Shown here piece by piece: positions 1-9,128 of a DNA stretch of 64,000 nucleotides (position 1 is its first letter; every line of letters begins with the position of its first letter). Location: contig NZ_CP120416.1 of NCBI RefSeq assembly GCF_032773895.1, forward strand, positions 248,001-312,000. The letters run 5' to 3'. Source of the stretch: Teredinibacter sp. KSP-S5-2 (lineage in GTDB: Bacteria; Pseudomonadota; Gammaproteobacteria; Pseudomonadales; Cellvibrionaceae). A program made the position numbers and the translations under genes. The notes beneath the pieces were generated by a model. It had not been told where the DNA came from. It saw nothing but the letters and a program-made list of their open reading frames with translations, and did not search any database.

Positions 1-2512
1 CTTCCAGTGATTGATAGGGCGAGCGTCGGTTATCCACAATACGATATGCGGCTGGTTGATTGAAGGTTTTAATTCGTTCAAAGCCGAGTCGAATGGCCCA
101 GTCTTGCGCCTGTGTTCCCTCTGTATCTGGGCGCTGTTCAAGTTTGTTTTCATAATCACTTTGATTTATTTCAACAGGAAGAACCTGTACATGGTGTCGT
201 CGTGCATCCTGAATTAATTGTGATGGCGAGTAAAAACCCATCGGCTGACTATTGAGTAGCGCACAATAAAAGGCGGCGGGGTGATGGCACTTTAACCATG
301 AGGAGGCATAGCAAAGTAAGGCAAAACTGGCCGAATGGGATTCGGGAAACCCATAACCGCCAAAGCCTTTAATTTGATTAAATAAACGGTCGGCAAATTC
401 CTGCGGGTAACCTTTTTTTAACATGCCATGAATAAATTTTTCTTCAAATTTAAGCAGGTTGCCGTTTTTCCCCCAGCTTGCCATGGCCCGACGAAGTTGG
501 TCTGCTTCACCGCCGGAAAAACCTGCGGCCACCATTGCCAGACGAATAGCCTGCTCCTGAAATATAGGGACACCCAATGTGGAAGATAAAACGTCTTCTA
601 ATTCTTCATTATGGTAGGTGACGGGCTCTTCTTTATTTCGACGACGTAAATATGGATGAACCATGTCTCCCTGAATTGGTCCGGGGCGAACAATGGCAAT
701 TTCGATAACCAAATCATAAAAACATTGTGGTCTGAGCCTTGGCAACATCGACATTTGTGCGCGGGACTCCACTTGAAAAACGCCGATACTGTCACCTGCA
801 CTTAACATATTGTAAGTGGCTTTATCTTCCTGGGGGATGTCCTTAAGCCCGGTTATGTGAGGAGCATACTGGTGAACATAATGCAGACCTTTGCGTAATG
901 CAGTCAGCATTCCCAAGGCTAGTATATCGACTTTCATTAAGCCAACCGCTTCGAGGTCTTCTTTGTCCCACTGAATAATGGTTCGCTCTGGCATGCTGGC
1001 ATTTTCCATAGGCACCAGGTCAGAGATTTTTTTCTGTGTGATAACAAAACCACCGACGTGCTGTGATAAATGACGAGGAAACCCTTGTATCTGCTGAACC
1101 AGGCTGAAAAACTGCAGCATGAGTTTTTGTTGTGGGTTTAATCCCGCTGCTGCAATACGCTTTTTTAAATCACCTTTTCTGTCCCACCAGGCAAGTGATT
1201 TGGCAATGTGATCAATTAACCCAGGGTCCAACCCGAGGGCTTTGCCCACATCGCGAATAGCACTGCGGGGCCGGTATGTCACTACGGAAGCCGCTAACGC
1301 GGCACGCTCTCGGGTATATTTCCGGTAAATATACTGAACGACTTCTTCTCTGCGCGAGTGTTCAAAATCCACGTCAATATCGGGTGGTTCATTTCTTTCT
1401 TTCGAAATGAAGCGTTCGAATAACACATTGATTTGCCCAGGGCGTATTTCGGTGATATCCAGGCAATAACAAATAACTGAATTTGCCGCCGAGCCTCGCC
1501 CCTGACAGAGAATATTTTCCTTTCGGGCGAACTGGACAATATCGTGTACTGTAAGAAAGTAATACTCATACTGCATTTCCAGTATCAGCTGTAATTCTTT
1601 ATCAATAATCGCCTGAATTTTTTCTGGTACACCTTCTGGCCAGCGCTGTTGCTTTCCTTGATTGACCAGGTTGGTTAAGTGTTGGATGGGAGTAATATGC
1701 TCGGGAACTAATTCCTCCGGGTAGTGATAACGCAACTCATCCATTGAAAAACTGCACAGGTCGGCGATGCGTTGAGTTTCTTCCAGTAATTCAAGTGGGT
1801 AGAGCGTGAGTAACTCTTCCTGGCTTTTTAAATAGCTCTCTGCATTGAGTGATAATGTTTGACCCAGCTGTTCAACGCTGGTGTTATTTTTGATTGCAGT
1901 TAAGGTGTCTTGTAGGGGCTTTCGATTTTTATCATGCATTAATATTTCCGGGCATGCCACAAGAGGAATATTGTATTGTTTGCCCAATTTCTGCCAATAA
2001 TCATAGTGTTTTAATTCGGCAGGCTGCAGTTGATGGCGAATACCGATCCATAATCGATGCTTAAAACCCAGGGACAACTCTTTGGCATATTTGGCAATCT
2101 GATCGTTGTTGAGCTTGCCTGTATGGTCTATCTGATTTTGGGGTAACCATATAATCAGGCAGTTTTGTAATCGAAATCGGAGGTCTGGCAGGTGTGCCTC
2201 GTATTTTCCTTTTTCTGATCGACGCCTGGCTAGCGTGATAAAGCCCGATAGTTCTGCATAGGCAGTTTTATTCGGTGCGAGAACAACAATATGGCAATGG
2301 TTGGATAAATAAAACTCACTGCCGATAATAATCGGAAAATCCAACTCTTTCGCAGTAATATAGGCTTTTACCGCGCCGGCCAGGGAGCATTCATCGGTGA
2401 TGGCCAGAGCAGAATAGCCTAAGTCATATGCGCGCTCGACCAGCTCTGATGCGTGGGAGGCGCCTCGTAAAAAGGAATAATTGGTTAGGCAGAACAGTTG
2501 AGCAAAAGGCAT
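1..2512 (-). CDS. dnaE2: Error-prone DNA polymerase DnaE2 (ImuC), C-terminus cut by window edge
   Basis: Alpha-subunit-type (C-family) translesion polymerase of the SOS mutasome. Reading the minus strand from the ATG at 2512 gives an open frame of about 837 codons to the window edge. It opens with a PHP domain (MPFAQLFCLTNYSFLRGASH, then AITDECSLAGAVKA). The polymerase core follows: QGRGSAANS, the catalytic acids in PPDIDVDFEH, SQHVGGFVI and GFPESHSASFALL. Full-length DnaE2 is about 1030-1080 residues, so roughly the last 200 residues, including the OB-fold region, lie outside. It begins 14 bp after the imuB stop, so it is co-transcribed with imuA-imuB. A housekeeping DnaE is unlikely because of the ImuA/ImuB context and the short PHP lead. 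Confidence 0.95.
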   Translation of the reverse strand, partial: MPFAQLFCLTNYSFLRGASHASELVERAYDLGYSALAITDECSLAGAVKAYITAKELDFPIIIGSEFYLSNHCHIVVLAPNKTAYAELSGFITLARRRSEKGKYEAHLPDLRFRLQNCLIIWLPQNQIDHTGKLNNDQIAKYAKELSLGFKHRLWIGIRHQLQPAELKHYDYWQKLGKQYNIPLVACPEILMHDKNRKPLQDTLTAIKNNTSVEQLGQTLSLNAESYLKSQEELLTLYPLELLEETQRIADLCSFSMDELRYHYPEELVPEHITPIQHLTNLVNQGKQQRWPEGVPEKIQAIIDKELQLILEMQYEYYFLTVHDIVQFARKENILCQGRGSAANSVICYCLDITEIRPGQINVLFERFISKERNEPPDIDVDFEHSRREEVVQYIYRKYTRERAALAASVVTYRPRSAIRDVGKALGLDPGLIDHIAKSLAWWDRKGDLKKRIAAAGLNPQQKLMLQFFSLVQQIQGFPRHLSQHVGGFVITQKKISDLVPMENASMPERTIIQWDKEDLEAVGLMKVDILALGMLTALRKGLHYVHQYAPHITGLKDIPQEDKATYNMLSAGDSIGVFQVESRAQMSMLPRLRPQCFYDLVIEIAIVRPGPIQGDMVHPYLRRRNKEEPVTYHNEELEDVLSSTLGVPIFQEQAIRLAMVAAGFSGGEADQLRRAMASWGKNGNLLKFEEKFIHGMLKKGYPQEFADRLFNQIKGFGGYGFPESHSASFALLCYASSWLKCHHPAAFYCALLNSQPMGFYSPSQLIQDARRHHVQVLPVEINQSDYENKLEQRPDTEGTQAQDWAIRLGFERIKTFNQPAAYRIVDNRRSPYQSLE

Positions 2513-2526
2513 AAAAAGTTATTCCA

Positions 2527-4050
2527 TCAACTGAAGAAACCATGAACAAACCAGTTTTGGCTGTGAAGGTCTTTAAATATCCATAGCCGTACATTGTCTG
2601 ATCTTTTGGCAATAAAATAATCCCGTGCAATAGGTGTGTCCCACCATTGTCCTTGAATTCTCTCTGGGCCTTGTAACAGCTCAATCTCTCCTTGCCAATA
2701 AAGAGTTTGATGTCGATGGCTGATCTTGTACGGGGAACCAAACAACCAATCGGGTTTGTCGCCAGTAATTTGAGGGTGAATAGGGAGGTTTTTTTTTACC
2801 TGGCTGTATTCAACCAATATGCTGCTTTGTTCCGGTACATGGGAATCGATATGCTGAACTTGCCGTATGTTTTCCTCCCCGATTCTGGCTTTTAGTTTGG
2901 CTAAGGTGATTTCAAACTGATGAGTTAGAGAAACATTCCCCTGTTTAAATTCCAGTAACTGACTATCTCCTTTTTGGGGTTGTGTTTTCTGGCAAATTAA
3001 TTCCAGTGTGTCTACTTCAAAATTAAGCGCAACCGATTCCAGTTTTATTCGACTTAATTCATATAAAACGTTTAATTGACTGTGGTTCTGATCGAATCGG
3101 ACAGTAATTTGCTGTTGGTTATGATAAATGTCAGACAGGCACCATGTTATTTCCTGGCACTGATGCTGCCTTTTTTGCAGGTAATCACTGAGTCTTTCCA
3201 GCAAAAACAACATAGGTTGTTCGAGCTGGTTATGATTACTCACAGGGTAATCGAATTGAATATCCTCTATGAAATATTCTTCGGGATGGTAAATCTGAAC
3301 CGGTGTCTCGAACAAGGCCGTTTGTTTTATCTGACTGTCGATACCAAATATCTCAGCAATATACTGACTGAAGTGATGTCCGAAACGATCACGTAAGCAA
3401 GCCAGGCCTTGTTGCTCAACCTGTTGCAGTATGTCGTTCAGGTATTTAAAACCAATTTTCTGTAATGCATTGACTGTGTCGGGGTACTCTCGTAATACGC
3501 TTGTTGGCAATTGAGCAAGTTGCTGGATAAAACTTTGAATGTCCTGATTTTCCTGTGTAATCCTTGTTGAATCGGGATCATAGGTTAGCAGCCAGGCTCC
3601 AAGTTTAGTGTGAGCCAGCCCGAAACAGGTGGAGAGTGCCATATCCAGTAATAGGGTTTTTATTTGCTTAATTATCGGGAGGAGTCCGCCAAACAGTGAT
3701 ACGCTGCCAGAGAGCTCAAGAATGATTCCGACATCTATGGTATTGTGAATTTGATAATGCTCTATATAAGGTGTGAACTGATATAGCTTTTCCATCAGGT
3801 TATCGATCAGTCTTTTTTCTGCTTGAGCATCCCGTTCATAACTTAATGCTCCTGTTAACGCCTGGGCAGTACCCTGTCGTATATTAAGCCTGACACCACA
3901 ATCCTGCGCTGAATTTGAGGCATAGATCACTCGTTTATTTTCCACTACCGTGGCGATATCTGTTTCGTGAACCGCTAAGGCTTCTAGTGGTAAAGCCTGA
4001 AAACGTAAAGCCAGCCAGATTTTGTTTCTGATCGTTCTGACTTTATCCAT
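2527..4050 (-). CDS. imuB: ImuB, inactive Y-family polymerase-like mutasome adaptor
   Basis: 507 residues of the DinB/UmuC superfamily. ImuB proteins bridge the beta clamp and DnaE2 and do not synthesise DNA themselves. The N-terminus reads WLALRFQALPLEALAV, where active Y-family polymerases carry an acidic metal ligand. The usual S-x-D-E motif of the palm is replaced around IILELSGSVSLFGG. Both fit the catalytically dead ImuB class. A helix-hairpin-helix-like section (LREYPDTVNALQKIGFKYLND) and a little-finger-like C-terminal half follow. Its start overlaps the end of imuA by 8 bp and its stop lies 14 bp before dnaE2, so the three genes look translationally coupled. Identification rests on motif loss, length and gene order. 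Confidence 0.92.
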   Translation of the reverse strand: MDKVRTIRNKIWLALRFQALPLEALAVHETDIATVVENKRVIYASNSAQDCGVRLNIRQGTAQALTGALSYERDAQAEKRLIDNLMEKLYQFTPYIEHYQIHNTIDVGIILELSGSVSLFGGLLPIIKQIKTLLLDMALSTCFGLAHTKLGAWLLTYDPDSTRITQENQDIQSFIQQLAQLPTSVLREYPDTVNALQKIGFKYLNDILQQVEQQGLACLRDRFGHHFSQYIAEIFGIDSQIKQTALFETPVQIYHPEEYFIEDIQFDYPVSNHNQLEQPMLFLLERLSDYLQKRQHQCQEITWCLSDIYHNQQQITVRFDQNHSQLNVLYELSRIKLESVALNFEVDTLELICQKTQPQKGDSQLLEFKQGNVSLTHQFEITLAKLKARIGEENIRQVQHIDSHVPEQSSILVEYSQVKKNLPIHPQITGDKPDWLFGSPYKISHRHQTLYWQGEIELLQGPERIQGQWWDTPIARDYFIAKRSDNVRLWIFKDLHSQNWFVHGFFS

Positions 4051-4852
4051 GAGTTTGTCGGGGTTCTAATGGAAAATGAAAGACGTTTGATGTTGGAATA
4101 CCTGTTTTAATTGCATTTTTAAATGGTGAGTGGCTTTGATCAACCGACTGAAATTGGTTGTGTGCCGAGTATTTATGCCAATAATCAGGCAAGGCGATTT
4201 TAGTTTGTTTTTGTCGTAATTGTCCTTTTTGTTTCAAAATATTTAATTGTATCTGAGTCTCCAATAATTGAATTTTGATTCGTAAACTGGCTGGGGAGCT
4301 TTGGCTAATAGTGTGTCGCTGCCGAATGAGGAAAAATAATTGATTGGCACGTGCCGTAGCGAGCTGACATTTACGTAGTTCGCTATACGATAATGATTGT
4401 TTAGGTGCCCAGGATAATAAAAGCTGGCAATCTTTTGTCGCGGCCAGTTCAGTAAAACAAAAAATAAATTCCTGTTTGTTCTGGGGGGTAACAATGAGTA
4501 CCCGATTAATATCGATACCTTGTTGTAATAGCCTGTTGGCAAAAGGCAATGCCGGAGGATTGAGTAATAGGATATATCCGTTTTCCTGCGCCAGTAATGT
4601 TGTGATCGCTGGCGTCAGCAATTGCCATTCGGCGGAACATAAACCGTTTTCGGAGCAGAGTTCGATCAAACACCCTTCCGGCCAGCCGCCATGAATCAGT
4701 ACATTATCGAGTTCTTCATGGCCACTGCTGAGCGCAGCCTGAGGCTCGGTTTTTTGATTGTAACCCCGCCATATGTCTTTGCGGAGTAACAGATCCTCCA
4801 GGTTTTTGCCTGGAGGTCTGTTTGGGGGGCAGGACGAGGGAGGGGAGGTCAT
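4043..4852 (-). CDS. imuA: ImuA, RecA-like mutasome accessory protein
   Basis: 269 residues with a RecA/SulA-like fold pattern: SSGHEELDNVLIHGGWPEGCLIELCSE, then YILLLNPPALPFANRLLQQGID and LLLSWAPKQSLSYSELRKCQLATARANQLFFLIR. The Walker A region reads ELCSENGLCSAEW with no GK[ST], so ATP binding is doubtful, as commonly noted for ImuA relatives. The N-terminus is Pro/Ser-rich and followed by DLLLRKDIWRG. It is the first gene of the imuA-imuB-dnaE2 cassette. The ATG at 4852 lies about 19 bp from a perfect SOS box, so LexA repression is expected. Confidence 0.88.
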   Translation of the reverse strand: MTSPPSSCPPNRPPGKNLEDLLLRKDIWRGYNQKTEPQAALSSGHEELDNVLIHGGWPEGCLIELCSENGLCSAEWQLLTPAITTLLAQENGYILLLNPPALPFANRLLQQGIDINRVLIVTPQNKQEFIFCFTELAATKDCQLLLSWAPKQSLSYSELRKCQLATARANQLFFLIRQRHTISQSSPASLRIKIQLLETQIQLNILKQKGQLRQKQTKIALPDYWHKYSAHNQFQSVDQSHSPFKNAIKTGIPTSNVFHFPLEPRQTHG

Positions 4853-4870
4853 ACAACATCAATAAATCTA

Positions 4871-4890
4871 TACTGTTTTTATATACAGTA
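4871..4890 (-). promoter_or_regulatory. LexA (SOS) box upstream of imuA
   Basis: The 20-bp site TACTG-N10-CAGTA is a perfect match to the gammaproteobacterial LexA consensus, with CTG at 4873-4875, ten A/T bases, and CAG at 4886-4888. It lies immediately upstream of the imuA start and should overlap its promoter. The divergent lipoprotein gene starts about 170 bp away on the other side. Confidence 0.93.
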
Positions 4891-5061
4891 TATTGGGTTG
4901 AGGGGAATTTCAAGTAGATGTTTATACTAAAATGGTATTTTGGTACATTGGGATAGAATTTTCGGCTTTGGTGGTTTCCACGCTGGCGCTGAAGTGGCGT
5001 GAATAGAATTATCTATATCTTGCGTCTTTCGTATAAAAAACAATCTATTAAGGATGATGTG

Positions 5062-6153
5062 ATGTTTCTTAAGCTATTGACTTTTCTTGCTCTGATTTTA
5101 TGTCTGTCCGGTTGTGTTCAGCAGCAATACTTGAAGAAATCTTCTAATGGGAAGGCCTATGTAGAGTTAACAACCATTCTTATTGAAGATAGAGTTGCTC
5201 GACAGCATCGAATAATACTTCCGAATCCTGTTGGTATGACCTCTCTCGCGCTTATCGGTATACCTTTGGCTCCTTTGGTAATGTACGACTACTACAAGTC
5301 ATATAGCGAATTTAATTTTTTGCTAGATGATAAGTTTAAGCAAAAGGTTTTTGAATCGCTTGAATCGAGAATGCGTGAAGTAAAACACGTTGAGATTAAG
5401 GGGATTGAAAATATTGATAAAAAGGAAAATATTAATAGTCGAAAATATTATCAACGAAAAGATAAACTACAAAGAGTTATTATTAACCTTGATTATATGT
5501 TTAGTAATGACCTGGATGTGATTAATGTTGTTGCAGCTGTTAACGTTATTCCTAAAGAGTCTGTTCGAAGAGGTCAGGGAGAAAGAAGAGCGTCTAGAGT
5601 GGAGATGTTTCATATACAGTATCAATCGCCAAGGAGTTTACTTGATCGAGTTCAGAGAACAAAAAAATATACCGAAAGAGATTTTGCCAGAATAGAGGAA
5701 AGGTTTAAGCATAGTATGCGTGATGCCAGCTTCTCAGAAAAAGCTGAACTTCGTCGAGAGCATCGACAAAAAAAACAATGGGTGAATAGTTCTGCCTATG
5801 CTTATCTAGATGAGCCAGTATATCGGGGTGAATGGACTCAGGATATTGTTGAAGAATATATTATGGAAGGTTTTGACTTGGTGACATATGTTGTTGCAGA
5901 TGTATTTGGCGAGGATACTATAAGAAAACAAGCAAAATGTGGAAAGAGTTATGCATTGGAAAAGGCATTTTCTGATGAGGTGTCCAATATGAATCTATGT
6001 TATTTTGAATTGAATCAAAAGTACTCTGTGCTTTGGTCTGGAGATGATTTTTTTATATATCCAGGAAATGAAGTTGTGAAGAGAAGTCCTCTACATTTGG
6101 AAGGTGTTGATAGACTGAGTACAGGGAGATATGTCTTTGAATATCAGAAGTAA
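5062..6153 (+). CDS. Orphan lipoprotein of unknown function
   Basis: I do not recognise the family. The ATG at 5062 is preferred because AAGGA lies 8 bp upstream and the product then starts with a clean lipoprotein signal, MFLKLLTFLALILCLSGC; an upstream in-frame start at 4999 would only add a polar leader. The mature protein is about 345 residues and rich in Lys, Arg, Asp and Tyr. It has a short hydrophobic stretch (MTSLALIGIPLAPLVMYDYY, about residues 60-80 of the precursor) and a highly charged middle (RVQRTKKYTERDFARIEERF). The D following the lipobox Cys that would favour inner-membrane retention is absent (CVQQ), so outer-membrane sorting is likely. The gene is visibly more A+T-rich than its neighbours, which may indicate acquisition. 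Confidence 0.75.
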   Translation: MFLKLLTFLALILCLSGCVQQQYLKKSSNGKAYVELTTILIEDRVARQHRIILPNPVGMTSLALIGIPLAPLVMYDYYKSYSEFNFLLDDKFKQKVFESLESRMREVKHVEIKGIENIDKKENINSRKYYQRKDKLQRVIINLDYMFSNDLDVINVVAAVNVIPKESVRRGQGERRASRVEMFHIQYQSPRSLLDRVQRTKKYTERDFARIEERFKHSMRDASFSEKAELRREHRQKKQWVNSSAYAYLDEPVYRGEWTQDIVEEYIMEGFDLVTYVVADVFGEDTIRKQAKCGKSYALEKAFSDEVSNMNLCYFELNQKYSVLWSGDDFFIYPGNEVVKRSPLHLEGVDRLSTGRYVFEYQK

Positions 6154-6207
6154 ATATTCGAGATCGGACATTCGTATTATTAATGTGATTAGCTTTAGGG
6201 GGAATGA

Positions 6208-7101
6208 ATGTACGGTGCTATCGAAGCCGGTGGAACCAAATTTGTTTGTGCTGTAGGCACATGTTTGAATGACCTGACGATTGTCTGTTTCCCGACCACG
6301 ACGCCGGGCGAAACCTTGTCCAAATGCTTCGGTTTTTTTGATAACTACAGTAAAGACTTGAGGGCCATTGGTATTGGTTCGTTTGGTCCGGTTGATTTAA
6401 ATTCAGAATCAACTTCATATGGTTATATTACCGATACGCCAAAAGCGGGGTGGAGCAATACAGACTTTGTTGGTCCTTTTCGACAGCGATATCAGGTGCC
6501 GATTGCGTTTGATACCGACGTAAATGCCGCTGCGGTTGGTGAGTTTGCGTCTGGTGCGGCGCAAGGAGTGGAAAATTTTATTTATATCACCATAGGCACG
6601 GGAATTGGTGGCGGAGCCATGGTCAATGGCCAGCTTGTTCACGGCCTTGTTCATACTGAAATGGGACATGTTTTTCTTGTTAAGCACGAGCAAGACACTT
6701 TCTCTGGTAGCTGTCCTTTTCACGGTGACCGGTGTTTTGAAGGCTTGGCCTCTGGGCCAGCTATTGAAGCGCATTGGCATGATCGAGGTGAAAATCTGGA
6801 GGACGACCATATTGCCTGGCAAATAGAAAGTGACTATATCGCTAAGGCGTTGATTAACTATACCTTTTGTTATTCACCTGAAATGATTGTTCTCGGGGGA
6901 AGTATAAGCCTGCGGCCGGGTATTATTGAACAGGTAAGAAAAGCTTTTTTAACCTATATGGGGGGATACATTAAACACGATCGGTTATCTTTGGGGATTG
7001 ATCAATATATTGTGTTGCCGGGGTTAAAAGAACAGGCAGGCATCTATGGAGCGCTAAAGTTAGCGGAATATAAATTAAAGAATAATGTTGATACTAAGTG
7101 A
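6208..7101 (+). CDS. ROK-family sugar kinase, probable fructokinase
   Basis: 297-residue ROK kinase that phosphorylates a free hexose with ATP in the cytoplasm. The N-terminal phosphate motif is EAGGTKFVCAVG, the catalytic region FDTDVNAAAVGEF, the glycine motif TIGTGIGGG, and the ROK zinc site lies in GHVFLVKH followed by CPFHGDRCFEG. The EAGGTKF opening and SGSCPFHGDRCFEGLASGPA block resemble the fructokinase/mannokinase subgroup (GmuE/ScrK-like) rather than NagK or glucokinase. Substrate is inferred. The ATG at 6208 is preceded by a GGGGGA ribosome site. The S9 peptidase gene follows 12 bp after, so both may share a transcript although no pathway link is evident. Confidence 0.88.
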   Translation: MYGAIEAGGTKFVCAVGTCLNDLTIVCFPTTTPGETLSKCFGFFDNYSKDLRAIGIGSFGPVDLNSESTSYGYITDTPKAGWSNTDFVGPFRQRYQVPIAFDTDVNAAAVGEFASGAAQGVENFIYITIGTGIGGGAMVNGQLVHGLVHTEMGHVFLVKHEQDTFSGSCPFHGDRCFEGLASGPAIEAHWHDRGENLEDDHIAWQIESDYIAKALINYTFCYSPEMIVLGGSISLRPGIIEQVRKAFLTYMGGYIKHDRLSLGIDQYIVLPGLKEQAGIYGALKLAEYKLKNNVDTK

Positions 7102-7113
7102 AGTGGGGTTTAA

Positions 7114-9072
7114 ATGAATTTAAGGACAGTAGGACTAAAGATAAGTACGTTATTTGTTTTTCTTGGGGTGTCTTCTTTTTTATCATCTTCTTTTGCATCC
7201 TTGCCGGTGGATGCTTATGCAAAATTACCCGAAGTTCGAATGGTTTCGATATCGCCAAGTGGTAACTTGCTTGCTTATCGAAAAACAGCAGAAGGAAAAG
7301 ATACTTACATTGTTGTTTCCCTCGCTGAAAATAAACTTATTGCTGGGTTAGATGTGTCATCGGTTAACGCTGATACCGCTTATTTTTTAAATGAGAAGAA
7401 TATTGTGCTGGTTGGCACCGAGCGCCGAAGGGTTGGTGGCTATATTGGTGAGCATAATATTAGTACGGCTTATCTATTTGATATAAAAAGTGGGAAAGTG
7501 CGTCAGTTATTGGTGCCAGGCAAGGTGATAGCAGTACAAACCGGGTTGGGAGAGGTTGTTGGTGTTTCTGATGATGGCAAATATGTGTACATGCCGGCAT
7601 ATGTTAAAGACAACGATTTGGATAAAACACCAAAATATTCACTTTTAAAAATCAACCTTACCAAGGATAAGGCACCTAAAGTTCACTCGCGGGGAAGGGA
7701 TAGTTCGATTGATTACTTTATTGATGGTCAGGGAAATATACTTGCACGAGAAGACTACAATAATTACACCAATAAGCATGAAATACTGATTCGGGAAGGT
7801 AGCCAATGGCGAGCCATTCTGGAATACGAATCGCCAAGAAGAAGAGTGAATGCTGCTGGTGTTACACCCGATGGAAAATCTCTGATTGTGTGGCAGGCTC
7901 AGGGGGAAGGAGAACGTAAATCTTACTTTGAAATGTCGTTACAAACCGGCAAGATCGGTGAGAAGGTTTTTGCCAGGGACGATGCAGATATTGAAAGACT
8001 TTTGGTGGACACCAATCGGATCGTATATGGCATTGTTTATTCTGGATTTTATCCAAGTTATCGTTTTTATGATCAAGCCTTACAGGCCAGAGTGGACAAG
8101 ATTATTGGGGATAATCCTGGTTATCGTGTGAATATCGAAAGCTGGTCTCCTGATTGGAAACACATTGTTGTGAAACTTGAAGGGCCTCAATCATCGGGAG
8201 ACTATTTTGTCTATTCTGCGGGTAAATCCGCGCCAACCCATCTGGCGAGCGGGCGACCACAAATTCCTGGGGATAAAATCCAATTTGTGACTAAGTTTTC
8301 TTTCAAGGCCAGGGATGGATTAACGATTCCCACATTGCTGACGATTCCTGCCAGCGCCAATGGAAAGCTGAATAAATTGCCTGCTGTTATGCTGCCCCAT
8401 GGTGGTCCGCGTGCTTATGATGCAATTGGTTTTGATTGGCTTGCTCAGTTTATTGCCAGCCGTGGATATCTGGTGATTCAACCACAATTTAGAGGTTCTC
8501 TGGGGTTTGGGATAAGTCACGAAGTTGCGGGAGAGGGCGAATGGGGTAAAAAAATGCAGGATGATTTAACCGATGCAGTTAATTATCTCGCAGGTAAAGG
8601 GTATATCGATAAATCCCGAGTCTGTATCGTTGGCGCAAGTTACGGCGGTTACGCTGCTCTTGCTGGAGCAACAATAACACCAGACGTTTATCAGTGTGCA
8701 GCCTCTATTAACGGACTGAGTGACATTCCTAAAATGCTAAATGAAGTTAAAGCGGATTATGGAAAGTATCATTGGGCTCTCTCATATTGGCAAGATTTAA
8801 TCTCCAACGGAAAAGTATCAAAAAATGATTTGAAGTTGATTTCACCCGCAAATTTAGCTGATAAAGCAAGTATCCCTGTGTTGTTGATTCATGCGGAAGA
8901 TGATGAAGTGGTTAATGTCGATCAATCAAAAGAAATGCATTCTGCTCTGAAACGCGGAGATAAAAACGTGTCCTATGTAAAGATTAAGGATGACGGTCAT
9001 TACCTAAATAAAGCGGCTTCCCGAAAAGTTGTGTTGGAAAGCTTGGAAGTATTTCTGCGAGATAATCTGTAA
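7114..9072 (+). CDS. Secreted S9-family (prolyl oligopeptidase-like) peptidase
   Basis: 652 residues: a signal peptide (FVFLGVSSFLSSSFASLP), a beta-propeller region of about 370 residues, and a C-terminal alpha/beta-hydrolase domain. The hydrolase part shows the oxyanion-region HGGPRAYD, the nucleophile elbow GASYGGYAAL (Ser509), the acid in HAEDDEVVN (Asp597) and the histidine in DDGHYLNKA (His629), all in the right order and spacing for S9C acylaminoacyl-peptidase/dipeptidyl-peptidase relatives. It should cleave peptides in the periplasm or outside the cell and could process fragments made by the two proteases encoded about 1.3 kb downstream; that link is inferred only from proximity. Confidence 0.88.
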   Translation: MNLRTVGLKISTLFVFLGVSSFLSSSFASLPVDAYAKLPEVRMVSISPSGNLLAYRKTAEGKDTYIVVSLAENKLIAGLDVSSVNADTAYFLNEKNIVLVGTERRRVGGYIGEHNISTAYLFDIKSGKVRQLLVPGKVIAVQTGLGEVVGVSDDGKYVYMPAYVKDNDLDKTPKYSLLKINLTKDKAPKVHSRGRDSSIDYFIDGQGNILAREDYNNYTNKHEILIREGSQWRAILEYESPRRRVNAAGVTPDGKSLIVWQAQGEGERKSYFEMSLQTGKIGEKVFARDDADIERLLVDTNRIVYGIVYSGFYPSYRFYDQALQARVDKIIGDNPGYRVNIESWSPDWKHIVVKLEGPQSSGDYFVYSAGKSAPTHLASGRPQIPGDKIQFVTKFSFKARDGLTIPTLLTIPASANGKLNKLPAVMLPHGGPRAYDAIGFDWLAQFIASRGYLVIQPQFRGSLGFGISHEVAGEGEWGKKMQDDLTDAVNYLAGKGYIDKSRVCIVGASYGGYAALAGATITPDVYQCAASINGLSDIPKMLNEVKADYGKYHWALSYWQDLISNGKVSKNDLKLISPANLADKASIPVLLIHAEDDEVVNVDQSKEMHSALKRGDKNVSYVKIKDDGHYLNKAASRKVVLESLEVFLRDNL

Positions 9073-9077
9073 AAAAA

Positions 9078-9098
9078 GGCCGAAAATCAATTTCGGCC
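9078..9098 (-). terminator. Rho-independent terminator, mainly for the minus-strand gene
   Basis: GGCCGAAA (9078-9085) pairs with TTTCGGCC (9091-9098) across a 5-nt loop. On the minus strand it is followed by a run of seven T residues (A-run 9071-9077), so it ends the exported-protein gene at 9129-9791. It sits 5 bp after the S9 peptidase stop and may also slow plus-strand transcription. Confidence 0.8.
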
Positions 9099-9128
9099 AT
9101 TAAGACGCGTTAAGCGTATAGAAGACGG

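Noticed and set aside
1-2512. Housekeeping replicative DnaE
   Set aside because: Gene context with imuA, imuB and the LexA box, and the N-terminal sequence, identify DnaE2.
4999-5061. Longer N-terminus for the orphan lipoprotein
   Set aside because: It would bury the lipoprotein signal; AAGGA supports the start at 5062.
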